DNA of 12,459 nt from Bacteroidales bacterium (GCA_019420545.1 JAHZGZ010000161.1:6677-19135); one strand, 5' to 3'. Shown: positions 1 to 6,969, counted from the first letter of the stretch. The notes: generated from the sequence alone by a model not told the origin. Made by a program: numbers and translations.

Positions 1-14
1 CACATTTTCACTGG

Positions 15-209
15 GAATTGCTCCCCGGCTGATGATGGATCCATACCCACGAAGAAAGCTTTTTTATGCAAATATAGCATCCTTATTCTTTATCTAAACC
101 GTAGAAACTCCGATCTCTGTAACGAGGGTGTTGCAAAACTATATGTTCTTATATTTTGCAACACCCTCTTGTACTAATGAATCTCGCATCTGAATTTTCC
201 GCCAAAAAA
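15..209. repeat. Left copy of ~195-bp direct repeat flanking the SMR/Nim-like cassette
   Basis: This segment aligns without gaps to 1185-1379 at a constant offset of 1170 bases. I count about 17 mismatches in 195 positions, roughly 91% identity. Similarity fades just left of the GGCTGATGATGG motif and stops right after an A-run (204-209). Inside is a 15-bp perfect inverted repeat (124-138 with 154-168). No coding sequence is evident. The direct orientation around a two-gene cassette suggests duplication on insertion, a repeat-mediated event, or a tandem duplication whose other part lies left of the window. Confidence 0.9.
124..168. other. Perfect 15-bp stem-loop inside left repeat
   Basis: GAGGGTGTTGCAAAA (124-138) is the exact reverse complement of 154-168, leaving a 15-nt loop that can itself pair through TATA/TATA. 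No T-run follows on either strand, so it is not a canonical terminator. It resembles abutted terminal inverted repeats of an IS or MITE, but that origin is a guess. Confidence 0.75.
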
Positions 210-263
210 CGATGCTATTGAGCCATTTTTTTGAGAAAAGCATCTGAATTTCACCGATTTTTG

Positions 264-271
264 TAATTTTG
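264..271 (+). promoter_or_regulatory. Bacteroidota -7 promoter element for the SMR/Nim-like operon
   Basis: TAATTTTG fits the Bacteroidota -7 consensus TAnnTTTG and lies 61 bases before the start codon at 333. A -33 TTTG at the usual ~20-nt spacing is not visible; the nearest TTTG (230-233) is 30 nt away. The element lies outside the direct repeat, so the cassette probably brings its own promoter. Confidence 0.5.
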
Positions 272-332
272 CAGTGCCTTAGAAGGAGTCGCCGAGAATT
301 CTTGCAGCCCTCAAACGGGTTCGGATTCAGTT

Positions 333-656
333 ATGAATTGGATAATTCTAATTGTAGCCGGCTTCTGTGAGGTCGGCTTTACTTATTGCCTTGGAAGGGC
401 AAAATCCGCTGAAGGTCTCGTATGGTGGGGTTGGATTTGCGGATTCCTGATGTTTACAATTATAAGTATGGGATTGTTGGCAAAAGCTACACAAAGCCTG
501 TCAATAGGCACTGCCTATGCCGTATGGACTGGTATTGGAGCCGTCGGAACGGTTGTGGTGGGCATACTCTTTTTCCACGAGCCCGCAACCTTTTGGCGTT
601 TGTTTTTCATCTTTACGCTGATATCATCAATTATCGGGCTTAAAATTGTATCATAA
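333..656 (+). CDS. Small multidrug resistance (SMR) family exporter, Gdx/SugE-like
   Basis: This 107-residue, four-helix inner-membrane protein has normal SMR length. Glu13 in helix 1 is the proton/substrate-binding glutamate. The segment GTAYAVWTGIGAVG (59-72) is the hallmark shared with SugE/Gdx guanidinium exporters, and the C-terminal IIGLK also matches that branch. Compared with Gdx from memory, Ser45, Tyr62 and Trp65 line up with binding-site residues. Helix 1 reads EVGFTYCLGRAKSAEG instead of the usual EVxWAxxLKY, so the conserved Trp is Phe16 and loop 1 is about three residues longer. It likely exchanges small cationic compounds for protons, but guanidinium specificity is not assured. 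Its stop lies 3 nt before the next gene, so the two should be co-transcribed. Base composition is more AT-rich than the GH3 gene nearby. Confidence 0.88.
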   Translation: MNWIILIVAGFCEVGFTYCLGRAKSAEGLVWWGWICGFLMFTIISMGLLAKATQSLSIGTAYAVWTGIGAVGTVVVGILFFHEPATFWRLFFIFTLISSIIGLKIVS

Positions 657-659
657 ACC

Positions 660-1148
660 ATGGAATTTCGTAAAATGCGGCGTTTTTGCCAACAACTTAC
701 AAAATCGGAATGTGATGCCATATTGTCAATGGGGGCATCCGGCACACTCGCCCTACTTGGAGATAACGGTTATCCTTATGCCGTTCCGATAAGTTATGTT
801 TATGCTGACGGCAAGCTATATTTTCATAGTGCTAAAACGGGTCATAAGGTAGATGCCATAAGACAATATGACAAAGCGTCATTCTGTGTCATTGTCGCCG
901 ATGATATTCATCCGTCTGAGTTTACCACCTATTTCCGAAGCGTCATAGTTTTTGGCAGAATTCAAATCATCGAATCAGAGGATGAGAGAATGTATGCAGC
1001 CTCTTTATTAGGTGCCCGATACAATCCCGTCGATGATGCCGGGCTACAGAAAGAGTTGGAAAAAGGTCTGTCTCATATGCTTGTTTTCCGACTTGACATC
1101 GAACATATAACTGGTAAGGAAGCTATTGAGCTGGTGAGAAAGAAGTGA
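660..1148 (+). CDS. NimA-like pyridoxamine 5'-phosphate oxidase-fold flavoprotein
   Basis: The 162-residue protein has the split-barrel FMN-binding fold of the pyridoxamine-phosphate-oxidase/Nim family. Recognisable blocks are FRKMRR at the N terminus, GTLALLGDNGYPYAVPISYVY (28-48), LYFHSAKTGHKVDAIR (53-68) and a C-terminal barrel strand ending in ITGKEAIELV. Family members bind FMN or related cofactors, and Nim proteins are linked to 5-nitroimidazole resistance. Many relatives, however, are ordinary flavin- or haem-binding proteins of unknown substrate. His56 and His62 are candidates for the reactive histidine of Nim proteins, but I cannot align them confidently. It starts 3 nt after the SMR stop with no clear ribosome site of its own, consistent with an operon. 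GC is low (26 of 60 bases in 841-900) against 39 of 60 in 2641-2700 of the GH3 gene, which suggests acquisition. Confidence 0.85.
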   Translation: MEFRKMRRFCQQLTKSECDAILSMGASGTLALLGDNGYPYAVPISYVYADGKLYFHSAKTGHKVDAIRQYDKASFCVIVADDIHPSEFTTYFRSVIVFGRIQIIESEDERMYAASLLGARYNPVDDAGLQKELEKGLSHMLVFRLDIEHITGKEAIELVRKK

Positions 1149-1184
1149 CTTATCTGTTTTCAACGGTCGGCATGAGTTGCCAAA

Positions 1185-1379
1185 GAACTGCTGCCCGGCT
1201 GATGATGGATCCATACCCGGGAAGAAAGCTTTTTTATGCAAACATAGCATCCTTATTCTTTATCTAAACCACAGAAACTCCGATCTCTGTACCGAGAGTG
1301 TTGCAAAACTATATGTTTTTATATTTTGCAACACCCTCTCGTACTGATGAATCGCACATCTGGATTTTCCGTCAAAAAA
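1185..1379. repeat. Right copy of ~195-bp direct repeat
   Basis: This is the partner of 15-209, in the same orientation and gap-free. It begins 36 nt after the Nim-like stop and ends inside the A-run that forms the T-tract of the GH3 terminator on the minus strand. It fills most of the 351-bp gap between the two convergent transcription units; no gene is seen there. Confidence 0.9.
1294..1338. other. Stem-loop inside right repeat
   Basis: Equivalent of the 124-168 hairpin. Arms 1294-1308 and 1324-1338 pair except at A1297/C1335, which is a mismatch in + strand RNA but a G-U wobble in minus-strand RNA. It lies 3' of the Nim-like gene and could act as an RNA 3'-end structure for either convergent transcript. 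Confidence 0.6.
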
Positions 1380-1416
1380 AGCAGCGGAATCTACCTGAAA
1401 TCAGTAGATCCCGCTG
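1374..1416 (-). terminator. Rho-independent terminator of the GH3 gene
   Basis: On the minus strand, 1416-1404 pairs with 1394-1382: 13 bp, one of them a G-U pair, with a 9-nt loop. It is followed by C and seven T (A-run 1374-1380 on +). It lies 84 nt past the GH3 stop. On the + strand the same pair is an A-C mismatch and no T-tract follows, so it works for the minus strand. Confidence 0.88.
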
Positions 1417-1499
1417 TATCTTATAGTATCTGATTGAAATTCAGATTGAGGAGACGCCGTAACCGAGGGCTACGGGAAGAGAGGTGGGTGGATTAAGTG

Positions 1500-3641
1500 T
1501 TACTTGATTTTTACGGTGGTTGACTTGAGGTCGGCGCTGGAGGGACCGGCCATAAGCTGATAGGTGCCGGGCACTACGCGCATTGTGCGGGTATCCTCGT
1601 CCCAGCCCTCGAAGCGGTCGCGGGGGAAGTCGATTGTCACGCTCTTTTTCTCGCCGGGGAGCAGGCTTACGCGCTCGAATGCTCGCAGCGACTTCTGCGG
1701 TCCGGCGATATCGTCATCGCGCTTCACATATATCTGCACTACCTCCTCGCCGGCACGGTCGCCCGTATTGGCAACCTCAACGGTCACTTTGCCATTTTTG
1801 TACGAGGGCTTGCCTACGGCAAAGGTGGTGTAGCTCAGGCCGTGGCCGAAAGGATAGAGGGCGTCCCCCTCAAAGAAACGGTAGGTGCGGCCGCGCATGT
1901 TGTAGTCCTCGAAATCGGGAAGATCCTCGGTGGAGCGATAGAACGTAACGGGAAGTTTGCCGGAAGGATTCACCTCGCCGAATATAACTTCGGCAAGAGC
2001 CTCGCCACCAAGCTCGCCGCCATACCATCCCTGGATAATGGCGTCGCATACGGTGCTTTCGGGAGCAAGAGCCACCGCCGAACCCGAGTTGTTGACCATC
2101 ACAACCTTCTTGCCCATGTCGTGGAGGCGGCGTATCATGTCGCGCTGCACGGCGGGAAGCTCGATGCTGCTGCGGTCGCCGAGATAGAATCCGGGCACAT
2201 CCTTAACGTCGTGCTTCTCCTCGCCTTCGAGGGCAGGAGTGATACCCCCGCTGAACACAACCACGTCGGCGTTCATCACGCGCTTCATGTCAATGTCGGC
2301 GTCCTTTCCTTCAATGGCTTTCACATAGTCGGTGCCCTTGGCATAATAGAGATTGGCGCCCAGACGGTTGTTGAGGGCCTCATAGAGGGTGACGGTATGG
2401 GTGGGGAAGCCGTTGTAGTTACCCCACATGGCCACGGAGTCGGTGGCCGACGGGCCGATAAGCGCTACCTTCACCCCATTGGCAAGCGGGAGAATGCCGT
2501 TGTTCTGCAGCAGGACGGTACCCTTGCGGGCAGCCTCAAGAGCGAGTATCTTGTGGGGAAGCGAAGCCACCACTGTCGGCGGGATAGCCGTCCAACTCAC
2601 TATCGAATCGGGGTCGAACTCGCCTAGCTCCATGCGTCCGATAATCAGACGGCGCAGGCTGCGGTCGACATCGGCCTCGGTAAGATCGCCGCGCTTCACG
2701 GCGGCGGGGATGTGGCGGTATTCACCGCCGCACTCAAGATCGGTGCCGGTCATCACCGCATCGGCTGCCGCCGCCTGCGGATCGGCGCTTGTGCCGTGCT
2801 TTCCGGGGAGAAAGTCGCTTATGGCACCGCAGTCGCTCACCACGAGCCACTTGTAGCCCCATTCGTCGCGGAGTATGCGGCGCAGCAGCTCGTTGCTACC
2901 GCAGCAGGGGCGGTCGTTGTAGCGCTGATAGGCGCACATAACCTCACGTACGTCGGCATCCTGCACCAACGCCTTGAATGCCGGCAGATAGGTCTCGCGT
3001 AGATCGCGCTCGCTGATATTGTTGACATTGAATGTATGGCGGTTCCATTCCGGACCGCTGTGTACGGCGAAATGCTTCGCACAGGCATATGCCTTGCGAT
3101 ACTTCGTCGAGTCGGGCCCTTGCAGACCGCGCACCACGGCTGTGCCCATGCGGGCGGTGAGATAAGGATCCTCGCCGTAGGTCTCCTGACCGCGGCCCCA
3201 TCGCGGATCGCGGAAAATATTGATATTCGGCGTCCAGAACGACAGACACTGGTTGTTCCCGAGCTTGCCCGAGCGCTTGGCCACCATGTTTTTGGCACGC
3301 CCCTCGTCGCTCACGGCGGTAAAAATCTCCTCTACCAGACCGTCGTCGAAAGTCGACGCCATCTGCATGGTGATAGGATATACGGTGGCTGTGCCGTTAC
3401 GGCCCACTCCATGGAGCGCCTCGCTCCACCAGTGCCATTCGGGGATACCGAGGCGCGGTATCGCGGGCGACGCATCCATCATCAGCGACGCCTTCTCCTC
3501 GAGAGTAAGGCGTGACAGAAGGTCGTCGGCGCGCTCTTCAAACGAGAGCGCAGGATTTCTGAAAGGGAGATCTCCGGAGGTCTGTGCCGCCATCATCATA
3601 GCGGCTCCACCCATCCACATAGCAATAATCGTTCGTTTCAT
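1500..3641 (-). CDS. Secreted glycoside hydrolase family 3 (beta-xylosidase/beta-glucosidase type)
   Basis: This 713-residue enzyme should release terminal beta-linked sugars from oligosaccharides, probably in the periplasm. Residues 1-20 form a signal peptide ending near AAQ. The GH3 N-terminal barrel spans about 40-345, with WHWWSEALHGVG (69-80), DPRWGRGQETYGEDP (145-159), CAKHFAVHSGPE (187-198) and the nucleophile Asp270 in VVSDCGAI. The second GH3 domain (about 370-600) includes LEGEEKHD (471-478), where the acid/base glutamate is expected, and ends in YPFGHGLSYTTF. A fibronectin-III-like domain follows (about 615-712). The WHWWSEALHGVG and EGEEKHD patterns resemble xylan beta-xylosidases, but GH3 substrate cannot be assigned from sequence alone. 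No SusC/SusD genes adjoin it. It ends in a strong terminator and has its own -7 element, so it is probably monocistronic. Confidence 0.94.
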   Translation of the reverse strand: MKRTIIAMWMGGAAMMMAAQTSGDLPFRNPALSFEERADDLLSRLTLEEKASLMMDASPAIPRLGIPEWHWWSEALHGVGRNGTATVYPITMQMASTFDDGLVEEIFTAVSDEGRAKNMVAKRSGKLGNNQCLSFWTPNINIFRDPRWGRGQETYGEDPYLTARMGTAVVRGLQGPDSTKYRKAYACAKHFAVHSGPEWNRHTFNVNNISERDLRETYLPAFKALVQDADVREVMCAYQRYNDRPCCGSNELLRRILRDEWGYKWLVVSDCGAISDFLPGKHGTSADPQAAAADAVMTGTDLECGGEYRHIPAAVKRGDLTEADVDRSLRRLIIGRMELGEFDPDSIVSWTAIPPTVVASLPHKILALEAARKGTVLLQNNGILPLANGVKVALIGPSATDSVAMWGNYNGFPTHTVTLYEALNNRLGANLYYAKGTDYVKAIEGKDADIDMKRVMNADVVVFSGGITPALEGEEKHDVKDVPGFYLGDRSSIELPAVQRDMIRRLHDMGKKVVMVNNSGSAVALAPESTVCDAIIQGWYGGELGGEALAEVIFGEVNPSGKLPVTFYRSTEDLPDFEDYNMRGRTYRFFEGDALYPFGHGLSYTTFAVGKPSYKNGKVTVEVANTGDRAGEEVVQIYVKRDDDIAGPQKSLRAFERVSLLPGEKKSVTIDFPRDRFEGWDEDTRTMRVVPGTYQLMAGPSSADLKSTTVKIK

Positions 3642-3668
3642 TGGTAAATACTATATTCGGTTGTATCG

Positions 3669-3676
3669 CAAAGATA
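3669..3676 (-). promoter_or_regulatory. Bacteroidota -7 element for the GH3 gene
   Basis: The minus strand reads TATCTTTG here, an exact TAnnTTTG match, 27 bases upstream of the GH3 start codon (3641). A TTTTG lies 12 nt further upstream, too close for the usual -33 spacing, so only the -7 box is well supported. Confidence 0.6.
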
Positions 3677-3711
3677 GCATTTTCCCGACAAAACAGGGCT
3701 ATAGCTGTAGA

Positions 3712-4149
3712 CTAATTTTTTATAGACTGCTTGGCAGAGGCAAAGCGACGGCGGCGGGAAAGAATGGTGACGGAGAGGCTGACAGCACCCACTACCATTA
3801 CACTGCCGGCGATGGCCGGCCAAAAGGACAGGCTACCTGAAAGCAGCGGGTCGTGGACTGCGCCACTTCCCAGTGAGCGCTGTATGCTGGTTCCCGTACC
3901 GATCAGGTCGGGCGACTGTCCGAGACCGGCAATGGACCATTCCCGGCCTATCGGATCTACGGCGGCAAACCACAGCATGCCTATGGCTATTATTGCGAGG
4001 AATACTATGGCGGCGCCGGCAATGGTAGTGAGGCGCCCGTAGCGACAACGTACCACGGTCATTATTGTCAGTATGGCCACTACTGCGGCTACGGCACCTA
4101 TGGCGAGGAACGGCTCCGATACTATCATCGGGAGATAAGCGGTAATCAT
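3712..4149 (-). CDS. Small integral membrane protein of unknown function (three predicted TM helices)
   Basis: I do not recognise this 145-residue protein. Three hydrophobic stretches are evident at about 13-33, 40-64 and 106-130. A polar loop (about 65-105) rich in Gly, Ser and Asp separates helices 2 and 3, and a strongly basic tail begins with SRRRR (131-135). An upstream in-frame start exists at 4263, but I prefer 4149. The added 38 residues are polar and unlike a leader, whereas the start at 4149 follows an AAAAGAAGAATT purine stretch just upstream. It stops 70 nt before the GH3 start, and that gap has a -7 element, so co-transcription with GH3 is possible but not required. Upstream (4150-4376) it is divergent from the GlmU-like gene. 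Confidence 0.72.
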   Translation of the reverse strand: MITAYLPMIVSEPFLAIGAVAAVVAILTIMTVVRCRYGRLTTIAGAAIVFLAIIAIGMLWFAAVDPIGREWSIAGLGQSPDLIGTGTSIQRSLGSGAVHDPLLSGSLSFWPAIAGSVMVVGAVSLSVTILSRRRRFASAKQSIKN

Positions 4150-4343
4150 AATTCTTCTTTTAATATTGTCAACGCTTGCGCCGCCCTGTCGGTTTTTGTC
4201 ACCCGCGATTTCCGGGCAAGATTGTTGTTTTAAGCAGTTTCTTAATCCGCTTGAAAAGTGCATCTCCTGCCATCAGGCATCGCGCAATAAAGAGCTTGTT
4301 TAAAAATCAGCGGGCGATGGTGCGCTTATTGACAATCTCTTAG

Positions 4344-4351
4344 TATCTTTG
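4344..4351 (+). promoter_or_regulatory. Bacteroidota -7 element for the GlmU-like gene
   Basis: TATCTTTG, an exact TAnnTTTG match, lies 25 bases before the start codon at 4377. A TTG at 4329-4331 is only 12 nt upstream, short for a -33 box. The remainder of the divergent intergenic region (4150-4343) shows no other gene or clear site. Confidence 0.6.
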
Positions 4352-4376
4352 CAGCGACATTCATTAACTTACGCAA

Positions 4377-5540
4377 ATGCGAAACATAATATTATATGAT
4401 GTAGCTGAGGTACGCGACAATCTGCTGCCTATGACCTACACACGTCCCGTGGCCGAGTTGCGCCTGGGCATCGACACCATCCGCGAGAAGTGGGAGCGCA
4501 TGTTTCCCGGGGAGTATTCTTATAAAGTAAGTGCGGAATACCTGGCCCCGAAATTCCCAATAAAAGAAGCCGACACGCTCGACGATTATTATATAGCGTC
4601 GCACGTATGCCCATCGCCCGAACTCGTAAATGCTGTTGAGACACTACCGCGCGGCTGCCGGATCTGCGTCAGCGGCGAGGAGATCGCCCGCCACGGCAAA
4701 GAAGCCAAGGAGACGATGGAGATCGACACGGAAGTGACAGCCCTCCGCTCCCTCCCCGACATATTCATGCTCAACGGCGCCGTGCTCGCCTCGGATTTCG
4801 AGGCTCTGACAGCAGGGCGCCGGTCGCAGCCGCTGAGCGACACGGTCACTGTAATCGGCGACCCCTCGAAAGTATTCCTTGAAGAGGGCGCGTGGGTGGA
4901 AGCCGCCGTGCTCAACGTGCAGAACGGCCCCATCTATATCGGACGCAACTCCGAGGTGATGGAAGGCACCCTTGTGCGTGGACCGCTGGCGCTCTGCAAC
5001 GACTCGCACATCAATATGGGCACCAAAGTATATGGCGCCACAACGATAGGCCCCTGGTGTAAAGTGGGCGGCGAACTGTCGAACGTGGTGATGATAGGCT
5101 ACAGCAACAAGGCCCACGACGGATTTCTGGGCAACGCCGTCATCGGCGAATGGTGTAACCTCGGCGCCGACTGCGTGGCCTCCAACCTTAAAAACGACTA
5201 CACCGAAATCAAGCTCTGGAATTATCCGGCCCACCGCTTCCTGCGCACAGGCCTGCAATTCTGCGGTCTGATTATGGCCGACCACTCGAAGGCTGGCATC
5301 AACACAATGTTCAATACCGCCACAGTAGTAGGCGTCGGCTGCAACATCCACGGCTCAGGATTCCCGCGCAACTTCGTAGCCTCGTTCAGCGAAGGCGGCG
5401 CGGCAGGATTTTCCGATGTGGCCATGAGCAAATTCTTCGATATAGCACGTCGTGCCATGGCTCGCCGCCACGTAGATCTGACGCAGACCGATATCGACAT
5501 CTTCGAGGCCGTCAGGGAGATTGCCGAGACCTACAAGTAA
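4377..5540 (+). CDS. GlmU-like putative sugar nucleotidyltransferase / left-handed beta-helix acyltransferase
   Basis: The 387-residue protein matches the Bacteroidota GlmU-like family (alternative GlmU, putative UDP-GlcNAc diphosphorylase/glucosamine-1-phosphate acetyltransferase). Typical N-terminal pattern is LPMTYTRPVAELRLGIDTI (17-35). The canonical nucleotidyltransferase G-x-G-T-R loop is absent, as I recall for this family. Residues about 170-330 carry hexapeptide repeats of a left-handed beta-helix: GPIYIGRNSEVMEGTLVRGP, INMGTKVYGATTIGPWCKVG and the conserved SNKAHDGFLGNAVIGEWCNLG. The C-terminal helix (350-387) is charged. The role in UDP-GlcNAc supply for peptidoglycan or LPS is a family-level inference; activity is unproven. 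It is probably transcribed alone, because asd downstream has its own promoter. Confidence 0.85.
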   Translation: MRNIILYDVAEVRDNLLPMTYTRPVAELRLGIDTIREKWERMFPGEYSYKVSAEYLAPKFPIKEADTLDDYYIASHVCPSPELVNAVETLPRGCRICVSGEEIARHGKEAKETMEIDTEVTALRSLPDIFMLNGAVLASDFEALTAGRRSQPLSDTVTVIGDPSKVFLEEGAWVEAAVLNVQNGPIYIGRNSEVMEGTLVRGPLALCNDSHINMGTKVYGATTIGPWCKVGGELSNVVMIGYSNKAHDGFLGNAVIGEWCNLGADCVASNLKNDYTEIKLWNYPAHRFLRTGLQFCGLIMADHSKAGINTMFNTATVVGVGCNIHGSGFPRNFVASFSEGGAAGFSDVAMSKFFDIARRAMARRHVDLTQTDIDIFEAVREIAETYK

Positions 5541-5620
5541 TGGATTTTTGTGCGGTTTTAACCAAATTTTGGCCGTAAATGCGTCCTCAGAGTGTTATAC
5601 GCCACTTTTTGCGCCATAAA

Positions 5621-5652
5621 TTTGGCAAATAAACATACAATTTTTAAATTTG
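5621..5652 (+). promoter_or_regulatory. Complete Bacteroidota promoter for asd
   Basis: TTTG (5621-5624) and TAAATTTG (5645-5652) are separated by 20 nt, an exact match to the -33/-7 consensus. Transcription would begin near 5658, giving a ~95-nt leader. I saw no riboswitch-like structure in that leader, and no good terminator for the preceding gene in 5541-5620. Confidence 0.8.
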
Positions 5653-5753
5653 CATTACAGAAGGATGCGTAAAACCACACATGACGCTTTTAACAGCACA
5701 TTGGAGAGAATAAAGACATCGTCTGATAAATAATAATCCTAATCACGACAGAG

Positions 5754-6779
5754 ATGAGAATAGCCATAGTAGGCGCAAGCGGAGCAGTAGGACAAGAATT
5801 TCTTCGCACACTTGACCAGCAGAATTTTCCCATTGACGAATTGCTGCTTTTCGGCTCAAGCCGGAGCGCAGGCCGTAAATATACGTATCGTGGTAAGGAG
5901 ATTACTGTAAAGGAGCTTACCCATAATGCCGACGATTTCAAGGGCGTCGACATTGCGTTTACATCAGCCGGGGCAGGTACGTCGCGCGAATATGCCGATA
6001 CCATCACCGCCCACGGCACACTGATGATCGACAATTCAAGCGCATTCCGCATGGATGCCGACGTGCCTCTGGTAGTGCCGGAGGTCAACGGCATGGATGC
6101 CTTCGATACTCCGCGCAATATCATCGCCAACCCCAACTGTACCACCATACAGATGGTAGTGGTGCTGAAGCCCATCAACGATCTGTCGCCCATACGCCGC
6201 GTGCATGTGTCGACCTATCAGGCAGCAAGCGGTGCCGGAGCGTCGGCCATGGCCGAGCTGCTTGAGCAGCATGCCCAGCTTACGCGCGGCGAAGAGCCTA
6301 CGGTAGAGAAATTTGCCTATCAGCTCGCATACAACGTAATCCCTCAGGTCGACGTGTTTACCGACAACGGCTACACCAAGGAGGAGATGAAGATGTACAA
6401 CGAGACCAAAAAGATAATGCATGCCCCTTCGCTCGAGGTTAGCGCCACCTGTGTAAGAGTACCGGTGATGCGCGCCCATTCCGAAGCAGTGTGGGTAGAG
6501 ACAGAGCAGCCCGTGAGCCTTGCCGATGCGCGCCATGCGCTGGAGCATGCCGAGGGTGTGGTTGTGCTCGACGACCCCGCCAACAAGCGCTATCCTATGC
6601 CGCTTGACATTGCCGACAAGGATCCCGTATATGTCGGGCGTCTGCGCAAGGATCTTACCTGCGACCGTGGCCTATCGTTCTGGATCGTAGGCGACCAGAT
6701 AAAGAAGGGCGCTGCCCTCAATGCCGTGCAGATCGCTCAGTATCTCATAGCCCACGGCTGGAAGTCGAAAGCCAACTGA
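5754..6779 (+). CDS. asd: Aspartate-semialdehyde dehydrogenase
   Basis: This 341-residue cytosolic enzyme reduces beta-aspartyl phosphate to aspartate semialdehyde with NADPH, the branch point to lysine/diaminopimelate, threonine and methionine. The Rossmann motif GASGAVGQEF (7-16) opens the protein. The nucleophile is Cys129 in ANPNCTT, the substrate-binding segment is YQAASGAG (155-162), and the catalytic His242 lies in RAHSEAV. The C terminus has the usual SFWIVGDQIKKGAALNAVQIAQYL ending in segments around 310-335. Length is normal for the family. The start at 5754 is well placed because the nucleotide-binding strand begins at residue 2. It is expressed from the promoter at 5621-5652 and ends before a strong terminator, so it is probably monocistronic. 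Confidence 0.97.
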   Translation: MRIAIVGASGAVGQEFLRTLDQQNFPIDELLLFGSSRSAGRKYTYRGKEITVKELTHNADDFKGVDIAFTSAGAGTSREYADTITAHGTLMIDNSSAFRMDADVPLVVPEVNGMDAFDTPRNIIANPNCTTIQMVVVLKPINDLSPIRRVHVSTYQAASGAGASAMAELLEQHAQLTRGEEPTVEKFAYQLAYNVIPQVDVFTDNGYTKEEMKMYNETKKIMHAPSLEVSATCVRVPVMRAHSEAVWVETEQPVSLADARHALEHAEGVVVLDDPANKRYPMPLDIADKDPVYVGRLRKDLTCDRGLSFWIVGDQIKKGAALNAVQIAQYLIAHGWKSKAN

Positions 6780-6782
6780 TTG

Positions 6783-6859
6783 CCGGAAGTGGCTGTCTGA
6801 CCGCCCGCACATTCCGGGGGCATATCCCTCTCGCCTCACGAATCTGTCATTATTGACAG
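6783..6859 (+). other. Two short hairpins after asd
   Basis: CCGGAA (6783-6788) pairs with TTCCGG (6812-6817). CTGTCA (6844-6849) pairs with TGACAG (6854-6859) around a TTAT loop. Neither is followed by a proper T-run; they may be 3'-UTR structure. Confidence 0.4.
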
Positions 6860-6931
6860 TCTCTCTCCCCACGAAAAATAAGAAACCTCTGTACAAATAA
6901 GATAAGTAACCTTAAGCCTTTATTTTAAAAG

Positions 6932-6969
6932 AAAGGGAGCCGGTGTGAACCGCCTCCCTTTTGCTTTTT
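6932..6969 (+). terminator. Rho-independent terminator after asd
   Basis: AAAGGGAG (6932-6939) pairs with CTCCCTTT (6954-6961). Inside it CGGT (6941-6944) pairs with ACCG (6949-6952) around a GTGA tetraloop, with one C-C mismatch between the stems. A broken T-tract (TTTTGCTTTTT) follows. The A-rich left flank could let it act weakly on the minus strand too. Confidence 0.88.

Noticed and set aside
15..209. CRISPR or attachment site explanation for the flanking repeats
   Set aside because: There are only two long copies with a gene cassette between them, no short regular repeats or spacers, and no integrase or tRNA next to either copy.
275..332. Guanidine riboswitch before the SMR gene
   Set aside because: The leader is only about 58 nt. 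It has an ACGG at 315-318, but no paired hairpins presenting ACGR loops and no ykkC-like core, so the guanidine-II pattern is not met.
1842..2627. Long open frame on the + strand inside the GH3 gene
   Set aside because: It is antisense to a gene with unmistakable GH3 motifs. The frame stays open because of the high-GC codon bias of GH3, and its translation shows no family pattern.
4150..4263. Upstream start extending the small membrane protein to 183 residues
   Set aside because: The added residues are polar and Cys/Lys-rich with no leader character, and the downstream ATG at 4149 has the better purine-rich upstream stretch.
4329..4351. TTG-N12-TATCTTTG as a full promoter (also at the GH3 gene)
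   Set aside because: Spacing of 12 nt is well short of the 19-21 nt seen for the asd and gldE promoters here. Only the -7 boxes are kept.
4644..5351. Open frame on the minus strand inside the GlmU-like gene
   Set aside because: It is antisense to hexapeptide repeats; the His/Val/Gly-rich product is a mirror of the beta-helix codons.
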